Below, one piece after another: positions 9,773 to 18,335 of a stretch of DNA of 64,000 nt. Numbering within the stretch: position 1 is the first letter of the stretch; each line of letters opens with the position of its first letter. Where the stretch lies: the NCBI RefSeq assembly GCF_023278045.1, contig NZ_CP056783.1:3071501-3135500 (forward strand). The letters run 5' to 3'. The position numbers were made by a program, and so were the translations under genes. Source of the stretch: Flavobacterium sp. K5-23. Its GTDB lineage: Bacteria; Bacteroidota; Bacteroidia; Flavobacteriales; Flavobacteriaceae. The notes beneath the pieces were generated by a model that was not told the DNA's origin, did no database searches, and saw nothing but the letters and a program-made list of their open reading frames with translations.

Positions 9773-10771
9773 ATGAAATCCTATTCAATCCAAGAAATAA
9801 ATGATATTCTGAAAGGAGTCATTGTAGGTAATACCATAAACAAGATTACCGCACCAGAACAAATAGAAATTGCTTCCGATACTGAAATTACATTTATTGG
9901 TAACAAAAAATACGAAAAATTCTGGGCAACTTCTAAAGCTTGCGCTGCAGTTGTTAATGAAGATATCTCTATAGAACCAGGAGATAACAGGGTTTTTATA
10001 AAAGTTAAAAATGCGGATTTAGCTATGTCTCAAGTATTGGAACTTTATGCACCTCCTACACCTTTATTTAATGTAGCTATTCACCCAACAGCTGTTGTTG
10101 ATGAAACAGCAATCATTTGTAATGGAGTGAAAATTGGTGCTGGTTGCTATATAGGTCCAAAAGTTATTATTGGAGATAATGCCGTACTATATCCTAATGT
10201 TACCATTCTTGATGAATGTAGCATAGGGAAAAACACAATTATTTGGTCAGGAGCAGTAGTTAGAGAGCGTTGCCATATAGGAAATGATTGTATAATTCAT
10301 CCTAACGCTACTATTGGAGCAGATGGATTTGGTTTTCGTCCAGATCCAGAAAGAGGCTTGGTTAAAGTACCTCAAATAGGAAATGTAATCATCGGAAACG
10401 GTGTTGAAATTGGCGCTAATTCTTGTGTTGACAGAGGAAAATTCAGTTCTACCGTTTTAGGTGACGGATGTAAAATTGATAATTTAGTACAAATTGGTCA
10501 TAACAGTAAACTGGGACGTTTTTGTATTATGGCAGGTCATAGTGGATTGGCTGGTTCAGTGACTTTAGGAAACGGAGTAATCATTGGCGGAAGCGCTTCT
10601 ATTAAAGACCACGCAACCATAGGTGACGGAGCAATCGTAGGCGCAGGTTCTGGTGTTACTGGAGATATTGCAGCAGGAAAAACAATGCTTGGCTATCCTG
10701 CAATTGATGCGAGAGACGCACTCAGACAATGGGCTATTTTGAAAAGGCTCGTTAACGATTCTAAAAAATAA
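9773..10771 (+). CDS. lpxD: LpxD-type UDP-3-O-acylglucosamine N-acyltransferase
   Basis: A 332-residue left-handed beta-helix acyltransferase matching LpxD, which adds the second acyl chain in lipid A synthesis. The N-terminal domain (about residues 1-100) has the LpxD fold-like sequence, and hexapeptide repeats run from IHPTAVVDE to the C-terminus. The catalytic histidine is His243 in NLVQIGHNSKLG, followed by the LpxD-typical AGHSGLAGSV. The DGFGFRPD segment is also diagnostic. There are no lpxC, fabZ or lpxA genes beside it; Bacteroidota genomes often carry more than one LpxD-like gene, so this may be a second copy. Confidence 0.88.
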   Translation: MKSYSIQEINDILKGVIVGNTINKITAPEQIEIASDTEITFIGNKKYEKFWATSKACAAVVNEDISIEPGDNRVFIKVKNADLAMSQVLELYAPPTPLFNVAIHPTAVVDETAIICNGVKIGAGCYIGPKVIIGDNAVLYPNVTILDECSIGKNTIIWSGAVVRERCHIGNDCIIHPNATIGADGFGFRPDPERGLVKVPQIGNVIIGNGVEIGANSCVDRGKFSSTVLGDGCKIDNLVQIGHNSKLGRFCIMAGHSGLAGSVTLGNGVIIGGSASIKDHATIGDGAIVGAGSGVTGDIAAGKTMLGYPAIDARDALRQWAILKRLVNDSKK

Positions 10772-10790
10772 CTTCGCTTTCACAACTAAA

Positions 10791-10830
10791 TCAACAATAA
10801 AACAGTAGCTATCTACTGTTTTATTGTTGA
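10791..10830. terminator. Long hairpin between lpxD and the carboxylase gene
   Basis: The arms 10791-10808 and 10813-10830 form a perfect 18-bp stem with a CTAT loop, 20 bases after the lpxD stop. The strong stem with T-rich 3' arm suggests a terminator, although no long T run follows. Confidence 0.65.
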
Positions 10831-10936
10831 TATAACAATCCAAACATAAAAAACAGATTCTATTCTATCAATTACACTGAATATATTTCAGAAGATTTTG
10901 TATTTTAGCCGTCTATTTCTTCAAACACTATAACAC

Positions 10937-12565
10937 ATGGATTTAAGCTTCAATAAAAACGAAGATCACAATAAACTTTTACTTTCAGCTTTAAAACAAA
11001 AATTTGGGCAAGTAAAATTAGGCGGAGGCGAAAAACGCATCCAAAAATTGCATAACGAAGGTAAAATGACTGCCCGCGAGCGTATTGATTATTTACTTGA
11101 TCCAAAAGCTAAAAGCATTGAAATTGGAGCTTTTGTAGGTGAAGGAATGTACAAAGAGCATGGCGGTTGTCCTTCTGGAGGAGTAATCGTAAAAATAGGT
11201 TATATTAGAGGAAAACAATGTATCGTAGTTGCAAATGACGCTACTGTAAAAGCAGGTGCCTGGTTCCCTATAACAGCAAAGAAAAACTTACGTGCGCAAG
11301 AAATTGCAATGGAAAATAGATTGCCTATTATTTATCTTGTAGATAGCGCTGGAGTTTACTTACCATTACAAGACGAAATATTCCCGGATAAAGAACATTT
11401 TGGACGTATTTTTAGAAATAATGCTCAAATGAGTAGTATGGGAATTACACAAATCTCTGCTATTATGGGAAGCTGTGTTGCTGGTGGAGCTTACCTACCT
11501 ATTATGAGTGACGAAGCTATTATTGTTGATAAAACAGGAAGTATATTCCTGGCTGGAAGTTATTTGGTTAAAGCAGCCATTGGCGAAAGCATCGATAACG
11601 AAACATTGGGTGGAGCAACAACACATTGCGAAATATCAGGAGTTACAGATTACAAAGCCAAAGACGACAAAGACGCATTAGACAAAATAAAAAATATAGT
11701 TGATAAAATAGGTGATTTTGATAAAGCTGGATACAGCCGAATTAAAGCCGTAAAACCAGCCTTAGACGAAAAAGAATTATTTGGAGTTTTACCAAAAGCC
11801 AGAAACGAACAATATGATATGATGGAAATCATCAATCGTCTTGTTGATAATTCTGAGTTCGAAGCTTATAAGGACGGCTATGGCCAAACGATTTTAACAG
11901 GTTATGCCCGTATTGACGGTTGGGCTGTTGGAATTGTTGCTAACCAAAGAAAAGTGGTAAAAACTAAAACTGGAGAAATGCAATTTGGCGGTGTTATCTA
12001 TTCTGATAGTGCTGATAAAGCCACACGATTTATAGCAAATTGTAATCAGAAAAAAATACCATTGGTATTCATTCAAGATGTTACCGGATTTATGGTGGGT
12101 TCAAAATCAGAACAAGGCGGAATCATAAAAGATGGTGCCAAAATGGTTAATGCCCTTAGTAATTCAGTAGTTCCAAAATTTACAGTGATTGTTGGTAATT
12201 CATATGGTGCCGGTAATTATGCGATGTGTGGAAAAGCATTTGATCCTAGATTGATTTTTGCCTGGCCAAGTGCTGAACTTGCCGTAATGGGAGGAACACA
12301 AGCAGCAAAAGTATTGGCCCAAATAGAAGCTTCTTCGCTTAAATCTAAAGGAGAAATTGTTGATGAAGCTAAAGAAGCCGAATTATTCTCAAAAATAAAA
12401 GCGAGATACGACGAACAAGTTTCTCCGTATTATGCCGCTTCAAGATTATGGACTGATGCTATTATAGATCCTTTAGATACCAGAACTTGGATTTCTATGG
12501 GGATTGAAGCAGCAAATCACGCTCCTATTGAAAAGAAATTTAATCTAGGAGTGATTCAAGTATAA
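10937..12565 (+). CDS. Acyl-CoA carboxylase carboxyltransferase (beta) subunit
   Basis: A 542-residue biotin-dependent carboxyltransferase of the propionyl-/methylcrotonyl-CoA carboxylase beta family, with the N- and C-terminal crotonase-like halves. Motifs include MTARERIDYLLDP, the oxyanion-type GSCVAGGAYLP in the first half and GNSYGAGNYAMCGKAFDPR in the second. The overall pattern (EIGAFVGEGMY, HGGCPSGGVI, DSAGVYLPLQDE) is closest to methylcrotonyl-CoA carboxylase beta, pointing to leucine or isoprenoid breakdown. No biotin carboxylase/BCCP subunit is adjacent, so the partner must be elsewhere and the substrate is unproven. Confidence 0.88.
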   Translation: MDLSFNKNEDHNKLLLSALKQKFGQVKLGGGEKRIQKLHNEGKMTARERIDYLLDPKAKSIEIGAFVGEGMYKEHGGCPSGGVIVKIGYIRGKQCIVVANDATVKAGAWFPITAKKNLRAQEIAMENRLPIIYLVDSAGVYLPLQDEIFPDKEHFGRIFRNNAQMSSMGITQISAIMGSCVAGGAYLPIMSDEAIIVDKTGSIFLAGSYLVKAAIGESIDNETLGGATTHCEISGVTDYKAKDDKDALDKIKNIVDKIGDFDKAGYSRIKAVKPALDEKELFGVLPKARNEQYDMMEIINRLVDNSEFEAYKDGYGQTILTGYARIDGWAVGIVANQRKVVKTKTGEMQFGGVIYSDSADKATRFIANCNQKKIPLVFIQDVTGFMVGSKSEQGGIIKDGAKMVNALSNSVVPKFTVIVGNSYGAGNYAMCGKAFDPRLIFAWPSAELAVMGGTQAAKVLAQIEASSLKSKGEIVDEAKEAELFSKIKARYDEQVSPYYAASRLWTDAIIDPLDTRTWISMGIEAANHAPIEKKFNLGVIQV

Positions 12566-12585
12566 ATTACATCCAAATAGTTTAC

Positions 12586-12626
12586 AAATAGCAGGTTGTT
12601 CCTTTTACAGCCTGCTATTTTTTTTT
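12586..12626 (+). terminator. Terminator after the carboxylase beta gene
   Basis: A 10-bp stem AAATAGCAGG/CCTGCTATTT (12586-12595 with 12611-12620) is followed by a T run. Confidence 0.85.
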
Positions 12627-12696
12627 ATATTTATCGCATCCAATATAAAGGAGATCCTAAATCCTAATATTGTAACAATAAGTTAGTTTTGGAATT

Positions 12697-14271
12697 ATGA
12701 AAAAATTCGTTTTTTTAGTTTTAGCAATAGTCTTTTTTGTACAATGTACATCTACAAAAAGGCATAATGAACATTTGAATAATTTAATTTCTGTACAAAA
12801 TCTAAAAGCAGATGTTGATTTCACTTATAAAAAATTACAAAAACTGCACCCAAAACTTTATTGGTATATTAGTAAAGAAGAACTTGATTATAAGTTTGAC
12901 AGTCTTAAAACCAGTATTACAAAGCCACTAACAAGTTTCGAGTTTTACAAAAAATTAAGTCCTGTGGTTTCGGCTGTAAAACAGGGACACATATCTATTT
13001 CTCCACCCACTAAGAAAAGGACGAAAAAAGAAAAAAAAGCCTTTATAAAAAAAGGTACAAGCCCATTCACACAATTTGATTTTGAAATTTTCAACGATAA
13101 ATTGTATGTTGTAAAAAACAAATCATACGATGAAACTGTGAAAATTGGTTCAGAAGTTGAAGCGATCAATAATGAAAGTATTGACGACTTATTTAAGGAG
13201 TATGAAAAAGAATTCTCATCTGATGGTTACAATAAAACTTTTATTTCAAAAAAATTACCTGATTATTTCTCAGGCGCCTACACGCTAAAAAATGGATTTC
13301 AAGATAGTTTAAAATACAGTTTCAATTATAATGACGAACAAAGATTGGTGTCCATTATTAGAAAAGTAGTAGATACCACTAAACCAAAAAAAGAAATTAA
13401 AAAGAAACTCACTGCATTCGAGAAAGCTAAAAAGAAAGCAGACGATAGGGACAAAAACACTTTTGGTTACAATCCGGATACCAAAACAAACAATAGAAAC
13501 CTGCGGTTTATAGAAAAAGACAACAGTATTGCCGTAATTAAAATTAGAAGTTTTTCAAACGGGAATTATAGACGGTTTTACGAGGAATCCTTCAGTAAAA
13601 TTGATTATAATAATTCAAAAACATTGATTATTGATTTAAGAAATAATGGAGGAGGCAGACTTGCTGAAATAGCTGATTTATATTCCTATTTATCAGATTC
13701 CACTTTTGTCTTTTTAGATAAGTCAGAAGTAGCGTCAAAAACGAGTATGTTTAAAAGTAATCCGTTGACAGGATTGCCTTTTTTATTGAAATTTACCATA
13801 CCTTTTTATTATCCATATATCTTTTTTGCAGTACATAAAAACAAAGAAGGAAGCTATGTTTACCCTACGGAAACAAAACCTCATAAAATAAAAAAAGATG
13901 CTTTTAAGGGAAACATATATGTCCTTATCAACGGAGGTAGTTTCTCTGCTTCAAGTATAATTTCTTCAAATTTAAAAGGTTCTAAAAGAGCTTTTTTTGT
14001 AGGTGAGGAAACTGGCGGTGCATATAATGGAACAGTCGCAGGAAGAATGACTGATATAAAACTTCCCAAAAGCGCTATTTCAATGAAGATAGGATTAATG
14101 CTTGTAGCGCCTTTTCATAAAACAGTAATTGATGGCCATGGTGTTTATCCCGACAAAGAAATAACACCAACACTTGAAGATCGAATAAAAGGAATTGATC
14201 CGGAAATGAATTGGATTTTAAATGAAATTAACTCCAACAAATCTGAAATTTCAAATACAATTGAAAAGTAA
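12697..14271 (+). CDS. S41-family peptidase-like lipoprotein
   Basis: A 524-residue protein with a lipoprotein signal (MKKFVFLVLAIVFFVQC, lipid-modified Cys17), so it is membrane-anchored outside the cytoplasm. The S41 core shows LIIDLRNNGGG and the nucleophile segment GGSFSASSIISS. The position of the catalytic lysine in Prc-type enzymes is replaced: the sequence reads VGEETGGAYNG instead of GKxT. The HGVYPDKEITPT near the end is a common S41 tail motif. The missing lysine suggests a tricorn/S41B-like mechanism or loss of the Ser-Lys dyad. A Lys-rich insert lies at about residues 225-255. Substrate unknown. Confidence 0.78.
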   Translation: MKKFVFLVLAIVFFVQCTSTKRHNEHLNNLISVQNLKADVDFTYKKLQKLHPKLYWYISKEELDYKFDSLKTSITKPLTSFEFYKKLSPVVSAVKQGHISISPPTKKRTKKEKKAFIKKGTSPFTQFDFEIFNDKLYVVKNKSYDETVKIGSEVEAINNESIDDLFKEYEKEFSSDGYNKTFISKKLPDYFSGAYTLKNGFQDSLKYSFNYNDEQRLVSIIRKVVDTTKPKKEIKKKLTAFEKAKKKADDRDKNTFGYNPDTKTNNRNLRFIEKDNSIAVIKIRSFSNGNYRRFYEESFSKIDYNNSKTLIIDLRNNGGGRLAEIADLYSYLSDSTFVFLDKSEVASKTSMFKSNPLTGLPFLLKFTIPFYYPYIFFAVHKNKEGSYVYPTETKPHKIKKDAFKGNIYVLINGGSFSASSIISSNLKGSKRAFFVGEETGGAYNGTVAGRMTDIKLPKSAISMKIGLMLVAPFHKTVIDGHGVYPDKEITPTLEDRIKGIDPEMNWILNEINSNKSEISNTIEK

Positions 14272-14492
14272 AAAAATAATATAATAAAGTAATAATTTTA
14301 TACAATTTCTTTAACACTCCCTCTTAAATGATTCTTAATCATCGGGGCACAACTAGTTTTTTACGTACCTTTATATAGTATTCGACCTACTCCTAAGTCT
14401 TTACAAAAACCTATTTATCAGTTTATTAATATTTTTAGTTTAATTCATTTAAAAAGATTTTTCTTATTTAGATAATTTCAAATTAATATATA

Positions 14493-15122
14493 ATGAAACA
14501 AATTTTACTTTTATACATAGGGCTGTCTTTTTTATTTACACAGCAAATTAAAGCACAAGTAAAGCCTGAAAAGATCACAAATCAGGATCCAAATAACCCG
14601 ACTATAATTGAAGTGGGTTTTAATGTGTCATTACCCGTTCATATAGAAATGTATCGCTCACACAGACTTGCAATAGGTGCCAACTTAAGAATAGCAGAAA
14701 AGATTACATCAACTACAGAGTTTGGTTTTAGAGTCGAATATGATTATCGATTCACTAAAAAAAACCATCCGGAAGTACCTCCTGATAGTACAATAAAAGA
14801 AAGAGCACTATATAGAAATTTTAGTTTATTTAGCATTAAACCTAATATCCAATTTAATTTAAATTCAAATTGGAGCTTGGGAGCTGAATCCGGAATAGGT
14901 TATGCCCGTTCTGACGAAGACCCTAATATTGGACTTGGTTTTGTATCTGAATTTAACGGGCCAACTCCATTTGGTTGGTGTTCTGGGATATATGTTGGGA
15001 AATATTTAGTTAAAAACAAACTCAACATATCCTTATGTTTGACAAATTTCGTAGCACATGGACATGCAGAAAATACCCTTGGACTAAAATTTAATTATTG
15101 TTTTAATAAAAAGGGGAGTTAA
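14493..15122 (+). CDS. Predicted outer-membrane beta-barrel protein
   Basis: A 209-residue protein not assignable to a named family. It begins with a signal peptide (MKQILLLYIGLSFLF, cut after IKA) and then shows alternating amphipathic strands ending in an aromatic residue (LGLKFNYCF), as in small outer-membrane barrels. About 220 bases of AT-rich DNA without a recognisable feature precede it. It may be a stress or adaptation porin-like protein; function is not inferred. Confidence 0.6.
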   Translation: MKQILLLYIGLSFLFTQQIKAQVKPEKITNQDPNNPTIIEVGFNVSLPVHIEMYRSHRLAIGANLRIAEKITSTTEFGFRVEYDYRFTKKNHPEVPPDSTIKERALYRNFSLFSIKPNIQFNLNSNWSLGAESGIGYARSDEDPNIGLGFVSEFNGPTPFGWCSGIYVGKYLVKNKLNISLCLTNFVAHGHAENTLGLKFNYCFNKKGS

Positions 15123-15333
15123 AAAACAGACTTTCTGGAGAATTATTTAATAGATTAAAATCAAATCAGGATATTATTCAAAAACTCTTTTACTCAGAAC
15201 TCTAACGAAGATATTAACTTTTTCAATACTAATGTTAAAATAAAGTTTACAACATCTTGTTTTTTTTATAAAAACAAGTCCTATTACCTTAAAAATCACT
15301 AACTTAGTATAGTAAACCCTAAACATAAGTGAC

Positions 15334-15756
15334 ATGAACAACGTGAAAAACTTAAATAAATGGGCCAATGCCCACACTTATTTATCAGTAGATTTATTGC
15401 GAATTGCTCTTGGTGTTTTTTTATTTATAAAAGGTATTTCTTTTATAACGAATATACAATATTTAGTAGAGCTCATTTCGCCAATTGATAAAATTGGCGG
15501 TGGAATGTTTCTCATACATTATATAGCACCCGCACATATGATAGGTGGTATTATGATTGTATTTGGGTTGCTTACCAGATGGGCAATAATAGCTCAATTA
15601 CCAATTCTAATTGGAGCTGTTATCGTTAATTTTATGGGTGAAATGCATTCTGAAAATCTTATAATAGCACTTTTAACATTGGGATTATGTAGCTTTTTCT
15701 TATTCTATGGAAGCGGAAAAAACTCCGCTGATTATTATTTTAAATTAGAAAAATAA
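15334..15756 (+). CDS. DoxX-family membrane protein
   Basis: A 140-residue inner-membrane protein of the DoxX type with four hydrophobic helices and the typical opening (DLLRIALGVFLFIKGISF), followed by HMIGGIMIVFGLLTRWA. DoxX proteins are small quinone- or redox-associated membrane proteins whose exact role is usually unknown. It is a single gene with a terminator directly downstream. Confidence 0.82.
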   Translation: MNNVKNLNKWANAHTYLSVDLLRIALGVFLFIKGISFITNIQYLVELISPIDKIGGGMFLIHYIAPAHMIGGIMIVFGLLTRWAIIAQLPILIGAVIVNFMGEMHSENLIIALLTLGLCSFFLFYGSGKNSADYYFKLEK

Positions 15757-15758
15757 AT

Positions 15759-15801
15759 AAAAGATAAAAGCCTCTTGAGTCTCAAGATGCTTTTATCTTT
15801 T
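15759..15801. terminator. Bidirectional terminator
   Basis: A 13-bp outer stem (15759-15771 with 15789-15801) encloses an inner CTTGAG/CTCAAG stem. It is placed between the convergent DoxX and MenE genes. Confidence 0.8.
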
Positions 15802-15805
15802 AATT

Positions 15806-16855
15806 TTACAAAATACTGGCTAATACCTCTTTCCTTTTTATTTTACCATTCTCAGTTTCAATGAATTTAGAAACAAAAAACACTTCTTTTGGTTTTTCAT
15901 ACTTATCCAGCACTTCAAACACAGTTTTCTCCAGAGTATCATTCTCTCCTTCAATAATAAGCACTAATTTTTCGCCCAATTCATCATCTGGGATTCCAGC
16001 AACAAAAAATCTTGATTGAATTTTTGTCGAAAGCTTTTCTTCTATTTGCTCGGGAATTAGTTTGACGCCACCACTATTAACAAGGTTATCTATACGACCT
16101 AAAAAAAGGAATTGATTATCATTTATTATTTCGACCAAATCATTCGTTATGATTGGCTCTAATGAAATATTTGGCGCATTTATAACTAAACAGTTCTTGT
16201 CGTTTTGTGAAATCTGAATATTCGGCAGTAAACTAAATGCCTCCTCTCCTACTTTTTTAGCAGCAATATGTGTAATCGTTTCAGTCATTCCATAAGTTTC
16301 ATAAACTTTTGAAGAAACATCCGAAAGCTTATTTTCCAATGATTTATTCATTTTAGCTCCACCAACAATTATTTTATTTACATTTTTCAATTCGGAAATC
16401 GAATTTTGAACTTGTAAAGGAACCATCGCTACAAAATCATACCATTTATTATTATTCAACAATGGAAATGAACTAGGAGAAATAACATCGATTTCCAGCC
16501 CTAGTATAATACTTCTCACGAGCATCATTTTTCCGGCTATATAATTTGTAGACAAACACAGTAAAGCTTTGTCACCTGGCTTTAATTCGAAAAAATCACC
16601 CGTTGCTAAAGCGGAATTTACCATAGCCTGTTTGCTAATTTGAATGATTTTAGGTTCGCTTGTAGTACCTGAAGTTTTTAAATTTATATGAGTTTTAGAA
16701 TCAAACCAATCCAAAATAAACTTACCAGCTGCAATTTCAAACTCGGCTCCTTCCTTTATCAAAGAATTAGCTATAATACATAAATCAAATCGATTCATTT
16801 TATACCCATTCAGTTTAAAACGATTATGTACGTTCTCATAAGTTATCACTCTCAT
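15806..16855 (-). CDS. menE: o-Succinylbenzoate-CoA ligase-like AMP-binding enzyme
   Basis: A 349-residue adenylate-forming enzyme matching the short Bacteroidota form of MenE, which makes o-succinylbenzoyl-CoA in menaquinone synthesis. The phosphate-binding loop is LKTSGTTSEPK, the adenine motif is VYETYGMTETITH and the hinge is FLGRIDNLVNSGGVK. The C-terminal catalytic lysine lies in ENGKIKRKE. It is shorter than typical MenE because the N-terminal region is reduced. No other men genes are nearby. The adjacent CPBP gene is on the same strand, 33 bases upstream of it in transcription order. Confidence 0.85.
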   Translation of the reverse strand: MRVITYENVHNRFKLNGYKMNRFDLCIIANSLIKEGAEFEIAAGKFILDWFDSKTHINLKTSGTTSEPKIIQISKQAMVNSALATGDFFELKPGDKALLCLSTNYIAGKMMLVRSIILGLEIDVISPSSFPLLNNNKWYDFVAMVPLQVQNSISELKNVNKIIVGGAKMNKSLENKLSDVSSKVYETYGMTETITHIAAKKVGEEAFSLLPNIQISQNDKNCLVINAPNISLEPIITNDLVEIINDNQFLFLGRIDNLVNSGGVKLIPEQIEEKLSTKIQSRFFVAGIPDDELGEKLVLIIEGENDTLEKTVFEVLDKYEKPKEVFFVSKFIETENGKIKRKEVLASIL

Positions 16856-16888
16856 TATTATCGTTTTTTATTAATTGTATAATGTGTT

Positions 16889-17803
16889 CTATTCAATTTT
16901 ACCAGTTAATTTTTCTTTCCAGTTAGACCAATTGTATTTTCTACTAAATATATAAATAAGAATTGGGTAAATTACTAATACAGGTAAAATAACATCTAAT
17001 CCTGCCTTTGGTTCTGAGATATCTTTTAAAATAGAATGCGTTTGAAAAGCGGACCAATCTGAGGTAATTAACAAAGCTCCCACCAGATTATTAGCGGCAT
17101 GAAAACCTAAAGCAAGCTCTATTCCTTCGTCCATTAAAGTGATAATCCCTAGAAACAATCCTGTCCCTATGTAATATATAAATATGATGTTTCCCATTTT
17201 AACTACTTCGGGATTAGACAAATGCATAGCACCAAAAATAACTGAAGTCATTAACAAAGGAAACCATTTGTTATTTACAAGATTAGCAAAACCCTGCATT
17301 AAATACCCTCTGAAAATGTATTCCTCCGTACTGGTTTGAATGGGGATCAAGAACACGCCTATTACAACTAATATGGCAAACGGAACAGGCTTAAAATTAA
17401 CCACAAAATCAGCCGGATTAGAGTAATAAAATAACACTGTAGATATAATCGTAAATGCAGACCATACTGAAAAAGAGAAAAACACCCTGTTCCAATCTAT
17501 TTTGGACCTTGATGTAGTTACAGATAACATCGTTTGATTATGTAAATAGCGAACCACAAAATAAATAGCAACTAAAGTAAACACAAATGAAATCAAAATT
17601 AAAAACAAAGTCAGATTTGGTTCAAAAAAACGCATCATCTCTGTTTCATTTGCTGGATACTGCTTTCCGTTTACAGCAGTTTCATAAAAAAAACCAGCCA
17701 AAATGGGGATCTGACCTATAAATGAAGCCGTCAAAATCAATACAATACCTACAATATATTTCCAAAACTTATTCTCTGGACTCACTCCTTGTTCTATAAA
17801 CAT
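16889..17803 (-). CDS. CPBP-family intramembrane glutamic endopeptidase
   Basis: A 304-residue multi-pass membrane protein with the CPBP/Abi (Rce1-like) motifs: TEEYIFRGYL (motif 1, around residue 158), FGAMHLSN (motif 2) and GFHAANN (motif 3). These supply the glutamate, arginine, histidine and asparagine of the active site. About eight hydrophobic helices are visible. Family members process prenylated proteins, bacteriocins or membrane proteins; the substrate here is unknown. It is probably co-transcribed with the menE gene. Confidence 0.87.
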   Translation of the reverse strand: MFIEQGVSPENKFWKYIVGIVLILTASFIGQIPILAGFFYETAVNGKQYPANETEMMRFFEPNLTLFLILISFVFTLVAIYFVVRYLHNQTMLSVTTSRSKIDWNRVFFSFSVWSAFTIISTVLFYYSNPADFVVNFKPVPFAILVVIGVFLIPIQTSTEEYIFRGYLMQGFANLVNNKWFPLLMTSVIFGAMHLSNPEVVKMGNIIFIYYIGTGLFLGIITLMDEGIELALGFHAANNLVGALLITSDWSAFQTHSILKDISEPKAGLDVILPVLVIYPILIYIFSRKYNWSNWKEKLTGKIE

Positions 17804-17847
17804 CTTTTATAATTTAATTATATACCTAAATATAAGTTATCAAAAGC

Positions 17848-17855
17848 TATTTTTG
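17848..17855 (+). promoter_or_regulatory. -7 promoter element of the ArsC-like gene
   Basis: TATTTTTG matches the -7 consensus and lies 45 bases upstream of the ATG at 17901. An alternative TTG start at 17853 would fall inside this box, which argues for the ATG. Confidence 0.5.
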
Positions 17856-17900
17856 TTACATCAAAGTCTATTTAAAATTAAAAATATAACAAACACACTA

Positions 17901-18242
17901 ATGATACAAATATACCATAATCCACGTTGTGGAAAGTCAAGAAATTGCTTAGCTTTTATTGAAGATGCTGGCGAGTCATTTGAAATTATTAAATATCTGG
18001 AACAACCACCTACTTTTCAAGAAATGGTTTCCCTTTTGAAAAAATTAAATTTTAAGCCAATCGAATTGGTTAGACAAAAAGAAAGTATTTGGATCGAAAA
18101 ATTCAAAAACCAGGAGATGACTGATGATGAAATCATTCAGGCTATGATAACCAACCCTATTCTTATTGAAAGGCCAATTGTAATAAAAGAAGACAAAGCC
18201 TTTATTGCCAGAGATCAAGAAAAACTCCGAGATCTATTGTAA
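17901..18242 (+). CDS. ArsC/Spx-family arsenate reductase-like protein
   Basis: A 113-residue thioredoxin-fold protein of the glutaredoxin-dependent ArsC family. The reactive cysteine is Cys10 in HNPRCGKSR, and the conserved arginine of the anion site is in ILIERPIVI. It is similar in length to the E. coli YfgD type, many of which are not proven arsenate reductases. The ATG at 17901 gives the canonical N-terminus (MIQIYHNPRC). There is no arsR, acr3 or arsB neighbour, so a role in arsenic resistance is only possible. Confidence 0.8.
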   Translation: MIQIYHNPRCGKSRNCLAFIEDAGESFEIIKYLEQPPTFQEMVSLLKKLNFKPIELVRQKESIWIEKFKNQEMTDDEIIQAMITNPILIERPIVIKEDKAFIARDQEKLRDLL

Positions 18243-18335
18243 GTAATTTTAATTATTTTAACAGATTTTTATGATTTCCTTTTTAAACCTATTTGGATTC
18301 AAACAGTCCAAGTTGGATAATTTAAACCCTAACTA

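Noticed and set aside
12684..12691. TAGTTTTG as a promoter of the S41 lipoprotein
   Set aside because: It matches the -7 consensus but ends 5 bases before the ATG, which would need a leaderless start; no -33 box at the right distance.
17853..17900. TTG start for the ArsC-like gene
   Set aside because: It lies inside the probable -7 promoter box, and the ATG at 17901 gives the canonical N-terminus.
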